DNA from: Mannheimia glucosida
Lineage (GTDB): Bacteria; Pseudomonadota; Gammaproteobacteria; Enterobacterales; Pasteurellaceae
Direction of reading: 5' to 3'
Assembly (NCBI RefSeq): GCF_046267875.1
Contig: NZ_CP176502.1
Span: 1,178,001 to 1,242,000, forward strand
Length of the DNA stretch: 64,000 bases
Shown here piece by piece: positions 16,587 to 25,295 of the stretch. How positions within the stretch are numbered: the stretch's first letter is position 1; the number at the start of each line of letters is the position of its first letter. The translations under genes and the position numbers were made by a program. The notes under the pieces are model-generated. The model worked only from the letters and a program-made list of their open reading frames with translations, was not told the DNA's origin and searched no databases.

Positions 16587-17672
16587 TTATGGATTTTTCC
16601 CTTCCACATCAATAATCATCACTTCCGACTGTGAGCCTAACCGCATCGGCACGCCCCAGAAGCCGTAGCCGGAGGTGACAAAATAATGCCCGAAACCTAT
16701 TTTTTCATAGCCATAGTGTAAGCGGTAGATCAGCTTGGTAATAATACTTGCCGGGAAAACTTGCCCTTTGTGAGCGTGGCCGGAAACTTGAATATCAATC
16801 GGCAATTTAGCATGTTGCTCAATTTCAGTCGGGCGGTGGTCGAGCAAAATCACCGGTAGCTTGGTATTCACGTTTTGTAAAAGTTGCTCGGTAGAAGGAC
16901 GGTTTTTGACTAAATCATCATTACGCCCGATAAGGGTAAATTTTCCGTTAATTTCGACCGCTTGATCCCATAAAACAGTAATACCGGCGTCGGTAATTTC
17001 TTTTGCAATCGTTTCTTGAGCCCCAAAAAAGTCGTGATTGCCAAGGGTAGCATACACGCCAAGAGGAGCTTTTAATTTGGCTAAATGAGGCTGCATTTTA
17101 TCGGCAACATAAACTTCGGTATTGTCGTCCATAATATCGCCCGGCAATAAAATCAGATCGACTTTTTGCTGGTTGAAAATCTCTGCCAGTTGGTCAAGTT
17201 GCTTGGCTCCGAACAGTTTTCCTAAATGCAGATCGCTTGCCATACCAATGCGAAGCGGTTTCTCTAATGGTTTATCCAATTTCACCGAATAATGTTCTAC
17301 TGTTGGGGTATAAGCGTTGTAATAGCCAAGCCCAAGTAAGCCAAAGAATGCAAATGGGTAGGCGATTTTCAGCCAGCGATTGACGGTAGTATTGCCGTTG
17401 AATATTTTGTAAATACAAGCGGTGAAAAAACTGATAAAAAATGCAAAAAGTAGTAATACCAAGATGAATGCCATTATTCTAAATAGCGTAAAAGTGCGGG
17501 TAAGGTGCAAAATCACGAGGCCGTTCATCACTAAGAAAGTGAGAATGCCAACGGTTTTACGACTTTTTGCAGATAAATTAAATAACCAGCCAACTGTTTT
17601 AGTTAAACTGAATAGAAACAGTTGCAATAAGGCAACCGCAATAGCAGTAGTGATGTAGTAACGATATTCCAT
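16587..17672 (-). CDS. Membrane-anchored metallophosphoesterase (YaeI-like)
   Basis: A 361-residue protein. The first ~125 residues hold four hydrophobic segments. The C-terminal part is a calcineurin-like phosphoesterase with the metal motifs in order: SDLHLGK, GDIMDD, GNHDF, LDHRP and SGHAHKGQ. Relatives such as E. coli YaeI and LpxG/LpxH-like enzymes act on phospho-lipids or unknown phosphodiesters at the membrane; the substrate here is not assignable. It begins 25 bases after the AEC transporter gene and may be cotranscribed with it. Confidence 0.87.
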   Translation of the reverse strand: MEYRYYITTAIAVALLQLFLFSLTKTVGWLFNLSAKSRKTVGILTFLVMNGLVILHLTRTFTLFRIMAFILVLLLFAFFISFFTACIYKIFNGNTTVNRWLKIAYPFAFFGLLGLGYYNAYTPTVEHYSVKLDKPLEKPLRIGMASDLHLGKLFGAKQLDQLAEIFNQQKVDLILLPGDIMDDNTEVYVADKMQPHLAKLKAPLGVYATLGNHDFFGAQETIAKEITDAGITVLWDQAVEINGKFTLIGRNDDLVKNRPSTEQLLQNVNTKLPVILLDHRPTEIEQHAKLPIDIQVSGHAHKGQVFPASIITKLIYRLHYGYEKIGFGHYFVTSGYGFWGVPMRLGSQSEVMIIDVEGKNP

Positions 17673-17697
17673 ATTATTCCTTTAATTAATAAATTGG

Positions 17698-18678
17698 CTA
17701 AACCCAGCCGATTTGTCTTAATAAAAATAAACCGATACTGGCACTAAACATTGAGCCAAGCGTGGTAATGCCGATAAGATTTGCGGCTGCTTCGCCATCA
17801 CCGCCGTAATTTCTGGTCATCGCATAAGTGGCGGCTGCTACAGGGGCAGAGGCTGCTACAAAGACAATGCCAAGTTCCATTGGCGGAAGCTGAAATACAA
17901 ATTTTCCGAGTAGTAGAAAGAAAACCGGGGCAAAAATCAGCCGAATAGAGGCAGAAAACAGCACAATTTTATTGATGGTGCTTTCAGCCCCTTGGTTAAA
18001 TTGTTTTAATTGCTTGAAATTAATGCTTGCTCCGGTGCAGATAAGTGCCAGTGGAAGCGTCAGACTTGCCATTAATTTACCGGCAGATTCAAGCGGTTTA
18101 GGAATGAGGTGGCTGAGTTTAAAATAGTTAAAAATTAAGCCCGCAATCACCGCTAAAATCAGCGGATTTTTCAAAATTGATAGCATTAATCTGCCAAAAT
18201 TCACTTTTTTATCACTTAATGACGAGGTAAGTGTAATCACTGCCAGCACATTAAAGGTAATCACCAAGCACGAAATATAAACTGAAGCGGCAGCGAGAGC
18301 TTTATCGCCATAAGCATTGAGAATTAAGGCAATGCCTAAAATCGCCGCATTGGTACGGAAAGTGCCTTGAGTGAAAATACAACGATAACGGCGGTTTTCA
18401 ATATATCGAGCCGCCCACCATTCCGCCCATAAATAGATCAAAATCGAACCGCCGACTCCGGTCGAAATCAGGTTGATTTGGCTGGAGAAATCTAACGGGC
18501 TTTTTAGCATATTCAAGAAAATCATCGGTGGCAGGGTAAAATTAAACACCACCTTTGATGCCATATTGCAAAAGGTATCGTCAATAAATTTTCGTCTGCG
18601 TAGAAAAATACCGAACAGCATTAACAAAATGGTTGGTAAGGTAACGCCAATGCTAAATTGGAGGGAATCGAATAGCAT
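17698..18678 (-). CDS. AEC family transporter (auxin efflux carrier fold)
   Basis: A 326-residue inner-membrane carrier with about ten hydrophobic segments in the AEC layout. Conserved pieces are FNFTLPPMIF in the first third and LPLALICTGASI in the second half. Bacterial members move malate, malonate or other organic acids; the substrate is unknown. I chose the ATG at 18678 because GAGG lies 8 bases upstream. An in-frame ATG 24 bases earlier would start inside a hairpin (18698-18717). Confidence 0.88.
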   Translation of the reverse strand: MLFDSLQFSIGVTLPTILLMLFGIFLRRRKFIDDTFCNMASKVVFNFTLPPMIFLNMLKSPLDFSSQINLISTGVGGSILIYLWAEWWAARYIENRRYRCIFTQGTFRTNAAILGIALILNAYGDKALAAASVYISCLVITFNVLAVITLTSSLSDKKVNFGRLMLSILKNPLILAVIAGLIFNYFKLSHLIPKPLESAGKLMASLTLPLALICTGASINFKQLKQFNQGAESTINKIVLFSASIRLIFAPVFFLLLGKFVFQLPPMELGIVFVAASAPVAAATYAMTRNYGGDGEAAANLIGITTLGSMFSASIGLFLLRQIGWV

Positions 18679-18697
18679 AATGTTTGCCTCGAAATGA

Positions 18698-18717
18698 CAC
18701 AAGCGTTTTCGCTTGTG
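18698..18717. repeat. Perfect tetraloop hairpin in the AEC gene leader
   Basis: CACAAGCG (18698-18705) pairs with CGCTTGTG (18710-18717) around TTTT. It lies 20 bases upstream of the AEC start codon. The arms resemble the uptake signal but lack its final GT. Confidence 0.75.
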
Positions 18718-18735
18718 CCGTATATTATAAATAAA

Positions 18736-18757
18736 GTACCAGCGTGGACGCTGGCAC
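18736..18757. repeat. Tight hairpin between prfB and the AEC gene
   Basis: CCAGCG (18739-18744) pairs with CGCTGG (18749-18754) around TGGA. It is extended to nine pairs on the minus strand with one G-U wobble. No T-run follows. It belongs to the same class of short hairpins as those in galK-galM. Confidence 0.65.
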
Positions 18758-18777
18758 TATCATTAATGGGAATGAAA

Positions 18778-19876
18778 TTATAATCCAGCCTTTAAGCTAG
18801 CCTCGACAAATTTATCCAAATCACCATCTAATACTTGTTGCGTAGTACGATGTTCCACGCCGGTGCGGTGGTCTTTAATGCGTGAGTCGTCCAACACATA
18901 AGAACGGATCTGGCTGCCCCAGCCGATGTCGGATTTATTGTCTTCCATCGCCTGTTTTTCCGCATTTTTCTTGCTCATTTCCAGCTCATATAATTTCGCT
19001 TTAAGCTGTTTCATCGCCTGATCTTTATTTTGATGTTGCGAGCGACCGTTCTGGCACTGTACCACAATGCCGCTCGGCATATGGGTAATTCGCACCGCCG
19101 ATTCGGTTTTATTGACGTGCTGACCACCCGCCCCTGAGGCACGATACACATCAATCCGCAAATCCGCAGGGTTGATTTCAATATCAATATCGTCATCGAC
19201 TTCCGGATAAACGAAAGCCGCCGAGAACGAGGTATGACGACCATTATTGGCATCAAACGGGCTTTTACGCACCAAGCGGTGAATGCCTGTCTCAGTTCTG
19301 AACCAGCCGTAAGCATAGTCACCGGAAATTTTCACGGTGGCGGATTTAATCCCTGCTACATCACCGTCTGAGGCTTCCATCAGCTCGGCTTTGAACCCTT
19401 TGCTCTCTGCCCAACGCAAATACATACGCAGTAACATTTCCGTCCAGTCCTGAGCTTCCGTTCCACCCGAACCGGCTTGCAAATCCAAATAGCAATCGGC
19501 ACTGTCGTGTGGGCCACTGAACATTCGCTTAAATTCTAAATCGGCAAGTTTTTTCTCTAATTCGTCCGCTTCCACTTGAGCTTCGTTAAAGGTATCCACA
19601 TCTTCAGCCTCCACCGCCAGCTCAATCAAGCCTTCAACATCTTCAATCCCTTGCTCTAATGCCTTGATGGTATTGACGATCTGCTCCAACATAGAGCGTT
19701 CTTTGCCTAGTGCCTGTGCCTTTTCCGGCTTGTTCCACACATCAGGCTGTTCCAGCTCTGCATTAACCTCTTCTAAGCGTTCGACTTTATTATCAAAGTC
19801 AAAGATACCCCCTGATGACCGCTGTACGTTCGCTTAAGTCAGCCAGTTGGTTTTTAATCGGGTTTAATTCAAACAT
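18778..19876 (-). CDS. prfB: Peptide chain release factor 2, with programmed +1 frameshift
   Basis: RF2 recognises UAA and UGA stops and triggers release of the finished protein; it is 365 residues, as in E. coli. The GGQ hydrolysis motif (SGAGGQHVNK) is present. The first 25 codons (19876-19802) end CTT and are followed by an in-frame TGA at 19801-19799. The context AGGGGGTATCTTTGAC is the classic autoregulatory site: an internal Shine-Dalgarno-like AGGGGG and the CUU-UGA-C slip. Skipping base 19801 continues in frame as DFDNKVERLEEV and so on to 18778. Low RF2 favours the shift, giving self-regulation. Confidence 0.98.
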
Positions 19877-19929
19877 TGTCTTTCCTGTTTTTGCTTATTT
19901 TAAAATAATGAATTATAGCTGAAGTTAAG

Positions 19930-19985
19930 CAAGCGGTCGAATTTTCACAATTTTTTGCAAAAAATTTCCCAAATTCCACCGCTTG
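19930..19985. repeat. Inverted uptake-signal pair between prfB and selD
   Basis: CAAGCGGT (19930-19937) and ACCGCTTG (19978-19985) face each other in the divergent prfB/selD intergenic region, with AT-rich sequence between. Confidence 0.65.
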
Positions 19986-20028
19986 TTGGCGTACAATAGG
20001 CATAATTTTGATTTACGATGGAGGCAGA

Positions 20029-21069
20029 ATGTCTGAAGCGATAAAACTTACGCAGTTCAGCCACGGGGCGGGTTGAGGCTGTAAAATTTCGCCTAAGGTG
20101 TTAGGGACAATTTTACAAACTCAATTAGAGCAATTTGTCGATCCGAATTTATTGGTTGGCAATGAAACGGCGGACGATGCTGCCGTCTATGATTTAGGGA
20201 ACGGGCAGGCGATTATCAGCACCACCGATTTCTTTATGCCGATTGTGGACGACCCGTTTGATTTCGGGCGAATTGCTGCTGCCAATGCGATTAGCGATAT
20301 TTATGCGATGGGTGGCAAGCCGATTATGGCGATTGCGATTCTGGGCTTTCCGGTAAATAAATTGCCGGCGGAAGTAGCTCAACAAATTGTCGAAGGTGGG
20401 CGTTTTGCGTGCCGGCAAGCCGGTATTGCGTTGGCTGGCGGACATTCTATTGACTCGCCTGAGCCGATTTTCGGCTTGGCTGTTACCGGCATTGTGCCGA
20501 CCGAGCGGGTGAAACGCAATGCCTCTGCGGTGGCTAGGTGTGAGCTGTTTTTAACCAAGCCTTTGGGGATTGGCATTCTAACCACGGCAGAGAAAAAAGG
20601 CTTGTTGAAACCTGAACATCAACATTTGGCAAGTGAGGTAATGTGCCAAATTAACTTGGTTGGCTCGGCATTTTCCGAACTGCCTGAAGTCACGGCAATG
20701 ACTGATGTAACCGGCTTTGGCTTACTCGGGCATTTAAGCGAGGTGTGCCAAGGCTCGGGCTTACGGGCGGAGGTTCATTTTGCGGATATTCATACCCTTG
20801 ACGGCACAAAAGAATATATCGCATTGGGGGCCGTTCCGGGTGGGACAAACCGCAATTTCGACAGCTATGGGCATTTGATTTCGGCAATGACGGACGAGCA
20901 AAAAGCGATTTTGTGCGATCCGCAAACCTCGGGCGGTTTGTTGGTGGCGGTGCTGCCACAAGCGGTCGAAAAAGTGCAACAAATTGCAAATCAGGCAAAT
21001 GTGCCGTTATTCCACGTTGGCAGATTACTGGAAATGGAACAGGGCAAGCCACTGATTGAGGTAATTTGA
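20029..21069 (+). CDS. selD: Selenophosphate synthetase, itself a selenoprotein (Sec16)
   Basis: SelD makes selenophosphate from selenide and ATP for selenocysteine and selenouridine synthesis. The reading frame starts MSEAIKLTQFSHGAG. It then meets an in-frame TGA at 20074-20076, directly before GCK, exactly where the family has its catalytic Cys or Sec (GAG-U/C-GCK). Translation resumes in the same frame for a 346-residue product (E. coli 347). A SECIS-like hairpin follows at 20080-20117. GGAGG-like sequence (GATGGAGGC) precedes the ATG. The stop overlaps the nudJ start. Confidence 0.96.
20080..20117 (+). promoter_or_regulatory. Bacterial SECIS element for selD Sec16
   Basis: Four bases... 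after the TGA codon a stem TGTAAAATT (20080-20088) pairs perfectly with AATTTTACA (20109-20117). A 3x3 internal loop follows, then stem CCTAA/TTAGG (20092-20096, 20101-20105) closed by the loop GGTG. A short upper stem with a G-U in the apical loop about 20 bases from UGA is the form recognised by SelB. Confidence 0.88.
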
Positions 21070-21542
21070 TGTTTAAACCAAATGTAACAATGGCTTGCGT
21101 GGTGCATTGCAAGGGCAAATTTTTGTTTGTGGAAGAAATCGAATACGGTAAACGTACCCTTAACCAGCCGGCAGGGCATTTAGAAAAAGATGAAACCTTG
21201 CTGGAGGGGGCAAGCCGTGAGCTGTTTGAGGAAACCGGTATTCGGGCAGAAATGGCAAATTTGGTGAAAATTTATCAATGGCAAGCTCCTCGTTCACAAA
21301 CCGATTTCTTGCGTTTTCTGTTTTCGGTGGAACTGGAAGAGTGGCTGGAGCCGAATCCGCAAGATGCGGATATTACCCAAGCCCTTTGGCTTACTTTAGC
21401 AGAATTTGAAGACTACATTCAGCAACAAGGGCAATGTGCCAGAAGCCCGTTGGTGGTTCAATCGGTCAAAGATTATTTAAGCGGTGAGCGTTATCCATTA
21501 AGTTTGTTGAATGCGTTTGAATGGGCGAAAAATGGAAAATAA
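21069..21542 (+). CDS. nudJ: Nudix phosphatase NudJ
   Basis: A 157-residue Nudix hydrolase (E. coli NudJ 153) that attacks nucleoside and HMP-pyrophosphate substrates. The start MFKPNVTMACVVHCKGKFL is near-identical in pattern to E. coli NudJ. The Nudix box reads GHLEKDETLLEGASRELFEE followed by TG. The ATG is taken from the TGATG overlap with selD, indicating translational coupling. ubiH begins inside its last codons. selD-nudJ-ubiH thus form a tightly packed unit. Confidence 0.93.
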   Translation: MFKPNVTMACVVHCKGKFLFVEEIEYGKRTLNQPAGHLEKDETLLEGASRELFEETGIRAEMANLVKIYQWQAPRSQTDFLRFLFSVELEEWLEPNPQDADITQALWLTLAEFEDYIQQQGQCARSPLVVQSVKDYLSGERYPLSLLNAFEWAKNGK

Positions 21543-22740
21543 AACAACAACCCAATTTGATGTGGTGATTGTGGGCGGGGCAGTGACCGGCTCGGTGCTG
21601 GCATTAGCGTTAAGTAGTTTCACCCATCACAACATCTCGATTGCGATAGTGGAAAAATCGCTGCCGGACTATGAACAGCAAGGCGGTTTTGATGCTCGCA
21701 GTATTGCCTTAGCCGAAGGCAGTTTGCAAAAAATGGGGCAAATCAGACCGCTTGCAGGCTCAAGTTTAGGCGAGATGATTAGCGAAATCGGCACGCCGAT
21801 TCAGCAAATTCAAGTAGCGGATAAAGGGCATTTTGGTAAAACCACCCTGAAAGCGAGCGAGCAGAATGTGGCCCAGCTGGGTATGGTGGTGGAACTTGCA
21901 AAATTCGGCAGAAAATTGACCGCTTGTCTTGCACAGCAAGCTAATATTACGCTTTTTTGCCCGAATGAAGTGGTCGGCATTGAGCGTAGCCAGCAACATT
22001 GTGAATTGAACTTGAAAAATGGTGAGAAGCTCGATTGTTCCTTGCTGGTGGCGGCAGATGGTATTCAATCCCAGATTGCAAAACAGTGCGGCGTGGAAAC
22101 CGTAAAAGTAAGGGATTATGCTCAATCGGCAATTATTGCCAACGTAGAGCTGAGTGAACCACACCAAAACCAAGCCTTTGAATATTTTACGCCTCAAGGC
22201 CCTTTTGCCTTATTGCCTTTGAGTGGAAATATGATGTCGCTGGTGTGGTGTGTGAAAGAACCGAACGAGTTAATCCAGCTTTCAGACAGTGAATTTCTAG
22301 CCCGTTTGCAACAACAATTTGGTTGGAAGTTAGGGCAATTTGTTCGAGTGAGCAAGCGGTTTGTTTATCCGCTCATTTTGCAAAAAGCCCAGTCGCATAT
22401 TCACCACCGCTTAGCAGTTGTCGGCAATGCCGCACAAATGCTTCACCCGGTTGCTGGGCAAGGTTTCAACTTAGGCTTGCGTGATTTGACTACCTTAGCG
22501 GAATTAGTGGCTTTGGCGTTTAATCAAGGGAAAGATATAGGCGAATTTTCGCTCTTATCAACTTTTGAGAATGAGAGAATGCAAGATCAAGCTCGAATGA
22601 TGGGGGCTACAAGCGGTCTGATTTCGCTTTTTTGTTGCGAAATGTTGCCGGTTCAGGTTGTGAGGAATTTAGGGTTATTAACGGTTTCCCATTCAAAAAT
22701 AGCCAGAGATTTTGTTGCTAATCAGGCATTAGGTTGGTAA
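21532..22740 (+). CDS. ubiH: 2-octaprenyl-6-methoxyphenol hydroxylase (ubiquinone biosynthesis)
   Basis: A 402-residue FAD-dependent monooxygenase that hydroxylates a ring position during aerobic ubiquinone synthesis at the inner membrane. The N-terminal FAD motif reads VVIVGGAVTGSVLALAL. DGIQS is the DG motif. GNAAQMLHPVAGQGFNLGLRD is the second FAD-binding block typical of UbiH/VisC. It is closer to UbiH than to UbiI by length and C-terminus. The ATG lies inside the last codons of nudJ (11-base overlap). An alternative in-frame ATG 21 bases earlier is less likely. Confidence 0.9.
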   Translation: MENKTTTQFDVVIVGGAVTGSVLALALSSFTHHNISIAIVEKSLPDYEQQGGFDARSIALAEGSLQKMGQIRPLAGSSLGEMISEIGTPIQQIQVADKGHFGKTTLKASEQNVAQLGMVVELAKFGRKLTACLAQQANITLFCPNEVVGIERSQQHCELNLKNGEKLDCSLLVAADGIQSQIAKQCGVETVKVRDYAQSAIIANVELSEPHQNQAFEYFTPQGPFALLPLSGNMMSLVWCVKEPNELIQLSDSEFLARLQQQFGWKLGQFVRVSKRFVYPLILQKAQSHIHHRLAVVGNAAQMLHPVAGQGFNLGLRDLTTLAELVALAFNQGKDIGEFSLLSTFENERMQDQARMMGATSGLISLFCCEMLPVQVVRNLGLLTVSHSKIARDFVANQALGW

Positions 22741-22765
22741 AAACACAAAAGCAGCAATTTTCTAT

Positions 22766-22794
22766 TTGACACTGTTTTTAAAAAGGCGTATTAT
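22766..22794 (+). promoter_or_regulatory. Consensus sigma70 promoter upstream of a terminator
   Basis: TTGACA (22766-22771), a 17-base spacer, and TATTAT (22789-22794) predict a start near 22801. Transcription would meet the terminator at 22818-22852 within about 50 bases. It lies 26 bases after the ubiH stop. Confidence 0.8.
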
Positions 22795-22817
22795 CCAGCC
22801 CGTTTAAAAATCTCACC

Positions 22818-22852
22818 AAAGCCTTGAATGCAAATTCAAGGCTTTTTCCTTT
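22818..22852 (+). terminator. Strong intrinsic terminator / possible attenuator upstream of uraA
   Basis: AAAGCCTTGAAT (22818-22829) pairs perfectly with ATTCAAGGCTTT (22834-22845) around a GCAA tetraloop. It is followed by a T-rich tract broken by CC. It can end the selD-nudJ-ubiH transcript and any RNA from the promoter at 22766. Confidence 0.9.
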
Positions 22853-22912
22853 TTAGTGAAAGCCTATGAATTTTGTTTGCCGTAAAATCGGCAAAAAAAT
22901 TTTGCCTAAAAT

Positions 22913-22928
22913 TCGCAATCGTTTGCGA
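22913..22928 (+). promoter_or_regulatory. PurR operator upstream of uraA
   Basis: TCGCAATCGTTTGCGA keeps the CGCAA...GTTTGCG core of the PurR consensus with a changed central base. It lies 75 bases before the uraA start, suggesting purine-dependent control of uracil import. Confidence 0.75.
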
Positions 22929-23002
22929 AATAGGTTTATAGCGTTGTTTTCATCTGGGTAACTGCAATGGTTACATCGCAATCACATCAAAGAGAGTAAA
23001 AA

Positions 23003-24235
23003 ATGACCACAGAAAATATGAGTACGCCAAAGCAGGCGTTTATCGGGCTGCAAATGCTGTTTGTTGCATTTGGGGCGTTAGTATTAGTTCCGCTGATTAC
23101 CGGTTTAGATCCTAATGTTGCCCTTCTTACCGCCGGTGTCGGTACGTTAATCTTCCAAGTTTGTACTAAACGTCAAGTTCCTGTTTTCCTCGCATCAAGT
23201 TTCGCTTTTATCGCTCCAATCCAATTCGGTGTTCAACAATGGGGAATTCCCGTCACAATGGGAGCATTGCTCTGTTCTGGTTTTATTTATATGGCATTAT
23301 CAGCTTTAGTGAAAGCGAAAGGAGTGAATATTCTGCATAAATACTTCCCTCCAATCGTAATTGGACCGGTAATTATGGTGATTGGTTTAGGTCTTGCTCC
23401 TGTTGCGGTGGATATGGCAACGGGTAAATCGGCGAATATTGCCTATAACACCGCTATTATTGTTTCAATGATAACGCTGGTAACTACGCTGATTGTGGCG
23501 GTGTTTGCGAAAGGGCTATTAAAGCTCGTGCCAATATTAGCAGGTTTAACGGTGGGATATATCTTGTCTGTTTTTATGGGATTGGTGGATTTTACTAAAG
23601 TGGTTGAAGCTCCTTGGTTTAGTTTACCGAAAGTTTCCGCACCAGAATTCCAGCTGGATGCAATTCTTTACTTACTGCCAATTGCTCTTGCTCCTGCGGT
23701 AGAACACTTAGGTGATGTAATGGCAATCAGCCAAGTAGCAGGTAAAGATTTTATGAAAAAGCCGGGGTTACATCGTACATTGTTAGGAGATGGTTTAGCC
23801 ACTTCAGCGGCGGCGGCATTAGGTGGTCCACCAAATACTACTTACTCTGAAGTAACAGGTGCAGTAATGCTAACCAAAAACTTCAATCCGAAAATTATGA
23901 CTTGGGCTGCGTGCTGGGCTATCGCTTTCTCATTCTGCGGAAAAATCGGGGCATTCCTTGCCACTATCCCTACTTTTGTGATGGGCGGTATTATGATGTT
24001 GCTGTTCGGTGCAGTTGCGGTGGTGGGGATCAATACTCTAATTAAAGCTAAAGTTGATTTAAGCATTCCACGTAATCTTTGTATTGCTTCTGTAGTAATG
24101 ACATTCGGTATTGGCGGTATGTTAATTAACATCGGCGAATTCTCATTAAAAGGGATCAGCTTGTGTGCGTTAGTCGCTATTGTACTTAACATTGTATTAC
24201 CAAAAGAAAAAGCAGAAGATTCTGCTGCTCATTAA
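23003..24235 (+). CDS. uraA: Uracil permease (NCS2 family)
   Basis: A 410-residue inner-membrane uracil:proton symporter with about 14 hydrophobic segments (E. coli UraA 429). The UraA region FQVCTKRQVPVFLASSFAFI is clear. The substrate-binding block ALAPAVEHLGDVMAIS holds the expected Glu. GGPPNTTYSE is the NCS2 signature. It is preceded by a PurR-like operator and followed by its own terminator. The adjacent dihydroorotate dehydrogenase gene gives the neighbourhood a pyrimidine theme. Confidence 0.95.
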   Translation: MTTENMSTPKQAFIGLQMLFVAFGALVLVPLITGLDPNVALLTAGVGTLIFQVCTKRQVPVFLASSFAFIAPIQFGVQQWGIPVTMGALLCSGFIYMALSALVKAKGVNILHKYFPPIVIGPVIMVIGLGLAPVAVDMATGKSANIAYNTAIIVSMITLVTTLIVAVFAKGLLKLVPILAGLTVGYILSVFMGLVDFTKVVEAPWFSLPKVSAPEFQLDAILYLLPIALAPAVEHLGDVMAISQVAGKDFMKKPGLHRTLLGDGLATSAAAALGGPPNTTYSEVTGAVMLTKNFNPKIMTWAACWAIAFSFCGKIGAFLATIPTFVMGGIMMLLFGAVAVVGINTLIKAKVDLSIPRNLCIASVVMTFGIGGMLINIGEFSLKGISLCALVAIVLNIVLPKEKAEDSAAH

Positions 24236-24237
24236 TC

Positions 24238-24261
24238 AAAGGACGCTGTGGCGTCCTTTTT
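24238..24261 (+). terminator. Intrinsic terminator after uraA
   Basis: AAAGGACGC (24238-24246) pairs with GCGTCCTTT (24251-24259) around TGTG and runs into TTTTT. It separates uraA from the dihydroorotate dehydrogenase gene. Confidence 0.92.
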
Positions 24262-24302
24262 GCTAATAACCCCTCTATTTGTAAATAAAAAGGAATAACA
24301 CT

Positions 24303-25289
24303 ATGCAAAAACTCACATTTTCACCACCACTTTTAAATGCGCCTTGCCCTTGGTGTTCGGAGTTAGAGAACTTGCGTGAACTTTATGCGTGTGAATATAC
24401 CGGTGCGGTAACAACCCGTACTTCAATGCCTCAGCCATATCCACACGATTGGGCGAAGAACCAATATGTACTCTTTGATTCCAATGCACAGAAAACAGCA
24501 AGCGTGAATACTCAAGATGCAACTAGCTTACAAACAGCAAGCCTTAACACCATCGGTTTAAGCCCAAATAATCTGGATACCACCATCAGCTTTGTACGCA
24601 CCATTTCAAATGAGCTTACAGTGCCATCAAGCAAACCATTTATTATTTCGGTGTTTGGTTCACCCGAAGAGGTGGGGGAATGTTATGAAAAAATTGTTGC
24701 TTTCCAAACTGAAGTGAAAATGCCTTTGGCAATGGAGATTAATATCTCTTGCCCGAATATTCCGGGTAAAGTTTCGCCGGCTTATTCCGCAGAGGAACTT
24801 TTACCTTATTTAAATGCACTGCAAACAACATTAGAGAAATTAAATCAAGGGGAAAATGCACTGCCAATCGGCATTAAAATTCCTCCTTTTACCTACCAAA
24901 ATCAATATGATGAATTGGTTAAAGGGCTATTACAAGCGGTCGAAAATGGCGAAAATTTACCAATTGCCTTTATTACTTCAACCAATACGCTTGGTTCATC
25001 GCTCGTCTTAAATGATGGGCAGGCGGTATTAAATTCAGAAGTAGGAACGGGCGTAGGCGGAATGGCGGGAACGGCAATTCACGCCCTCTCTTTGGGAAAT
25101 GTTTACACACTTCGCCAAATGTTAGATCAAGAGCCTAAGCTCAAACATCTTCAAATCATTGGTGTGGGCGGTGTAAATGATAAAGCCGGCTTTGAGCGAA
25201 TGAAATCGGTCGGGGCTGATTTTGTGGGGCTAGCAACCGCATTAGGGGTGAAAGGAATCGGGGTCTTTAAAGAGATTCTGTCTGAATAA
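24303..25289 (+). CDS. Dihydroorotate dehydrogenase, class 1A-like
   Basis: A 328-residue FMN enzyme for the fourth step of pyrimidine synthesis. EINISCPNIPGK carries the active-site Cys used as base by class 1 enzymes; membrane class 2 PyrD has Ser there. TSTNTLGSSLVL and the phosphate-binding IIGVGGVND and GLATALG segments complete the TIM-barrel motifs. There is no N-terminal membrane helix and no neighbouring pyrK, so class 1A, which uses a soluble acceptor such as fumarate, fits best. Gammaproteobacteria usually have class 2 PyrD, so transfer is possible. A pyrimidine-catabolic relative cannot be excluded. Confidence 0.78.
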   Translation: MQKLTFSPPLLNAPCPWCSELENLRELYACEYTGAVTTRTSMPQPYPHDWAKNQYVLFDSNAQKTASVNTQDATSLQTASLNTIGLSPNNLDTTISFVRTISNELTVPSSKPFIISVFGSPEEVGECYEKIVAFQTEVKMPLAMEINISCPNIPGKVSPAYSAEELLPYLNALQTTLEKLNQGENALPIGIKIPPFTYQNQYDELVKGLLQAVENGENLPIAFITSTNTLGSSLVLNDGQAVLNSEVGTGVGGMAGTAIHALSLGNVYTLRQMLDQEPKLKHLQIIGVGGVNDKAGFERMKSVGADFVGLATALGVKGIGVFKEILSE

Positions 25290-25295
25290 TGAAGA

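Noticed and set aside
19799..19876. prfB as a frameshifted pseudogene
   Set aside because: The frame break has the exact RF2 recoding signal and the rest of the gene is intact.
20029..20097. Nonsense mutation in selD
   Set aside because: The TGA is at the conserved Sec/Cys position and is followed by a SECIS-like hairpin, so it is recoded, not a mutation.
20690..21118. 142-codon open frame on the minus strand
   Set aside because: It is antisense across selD and the nudJ start, with a low-complexity Pro/Ser/Arg composition and no ribosome-binding site.
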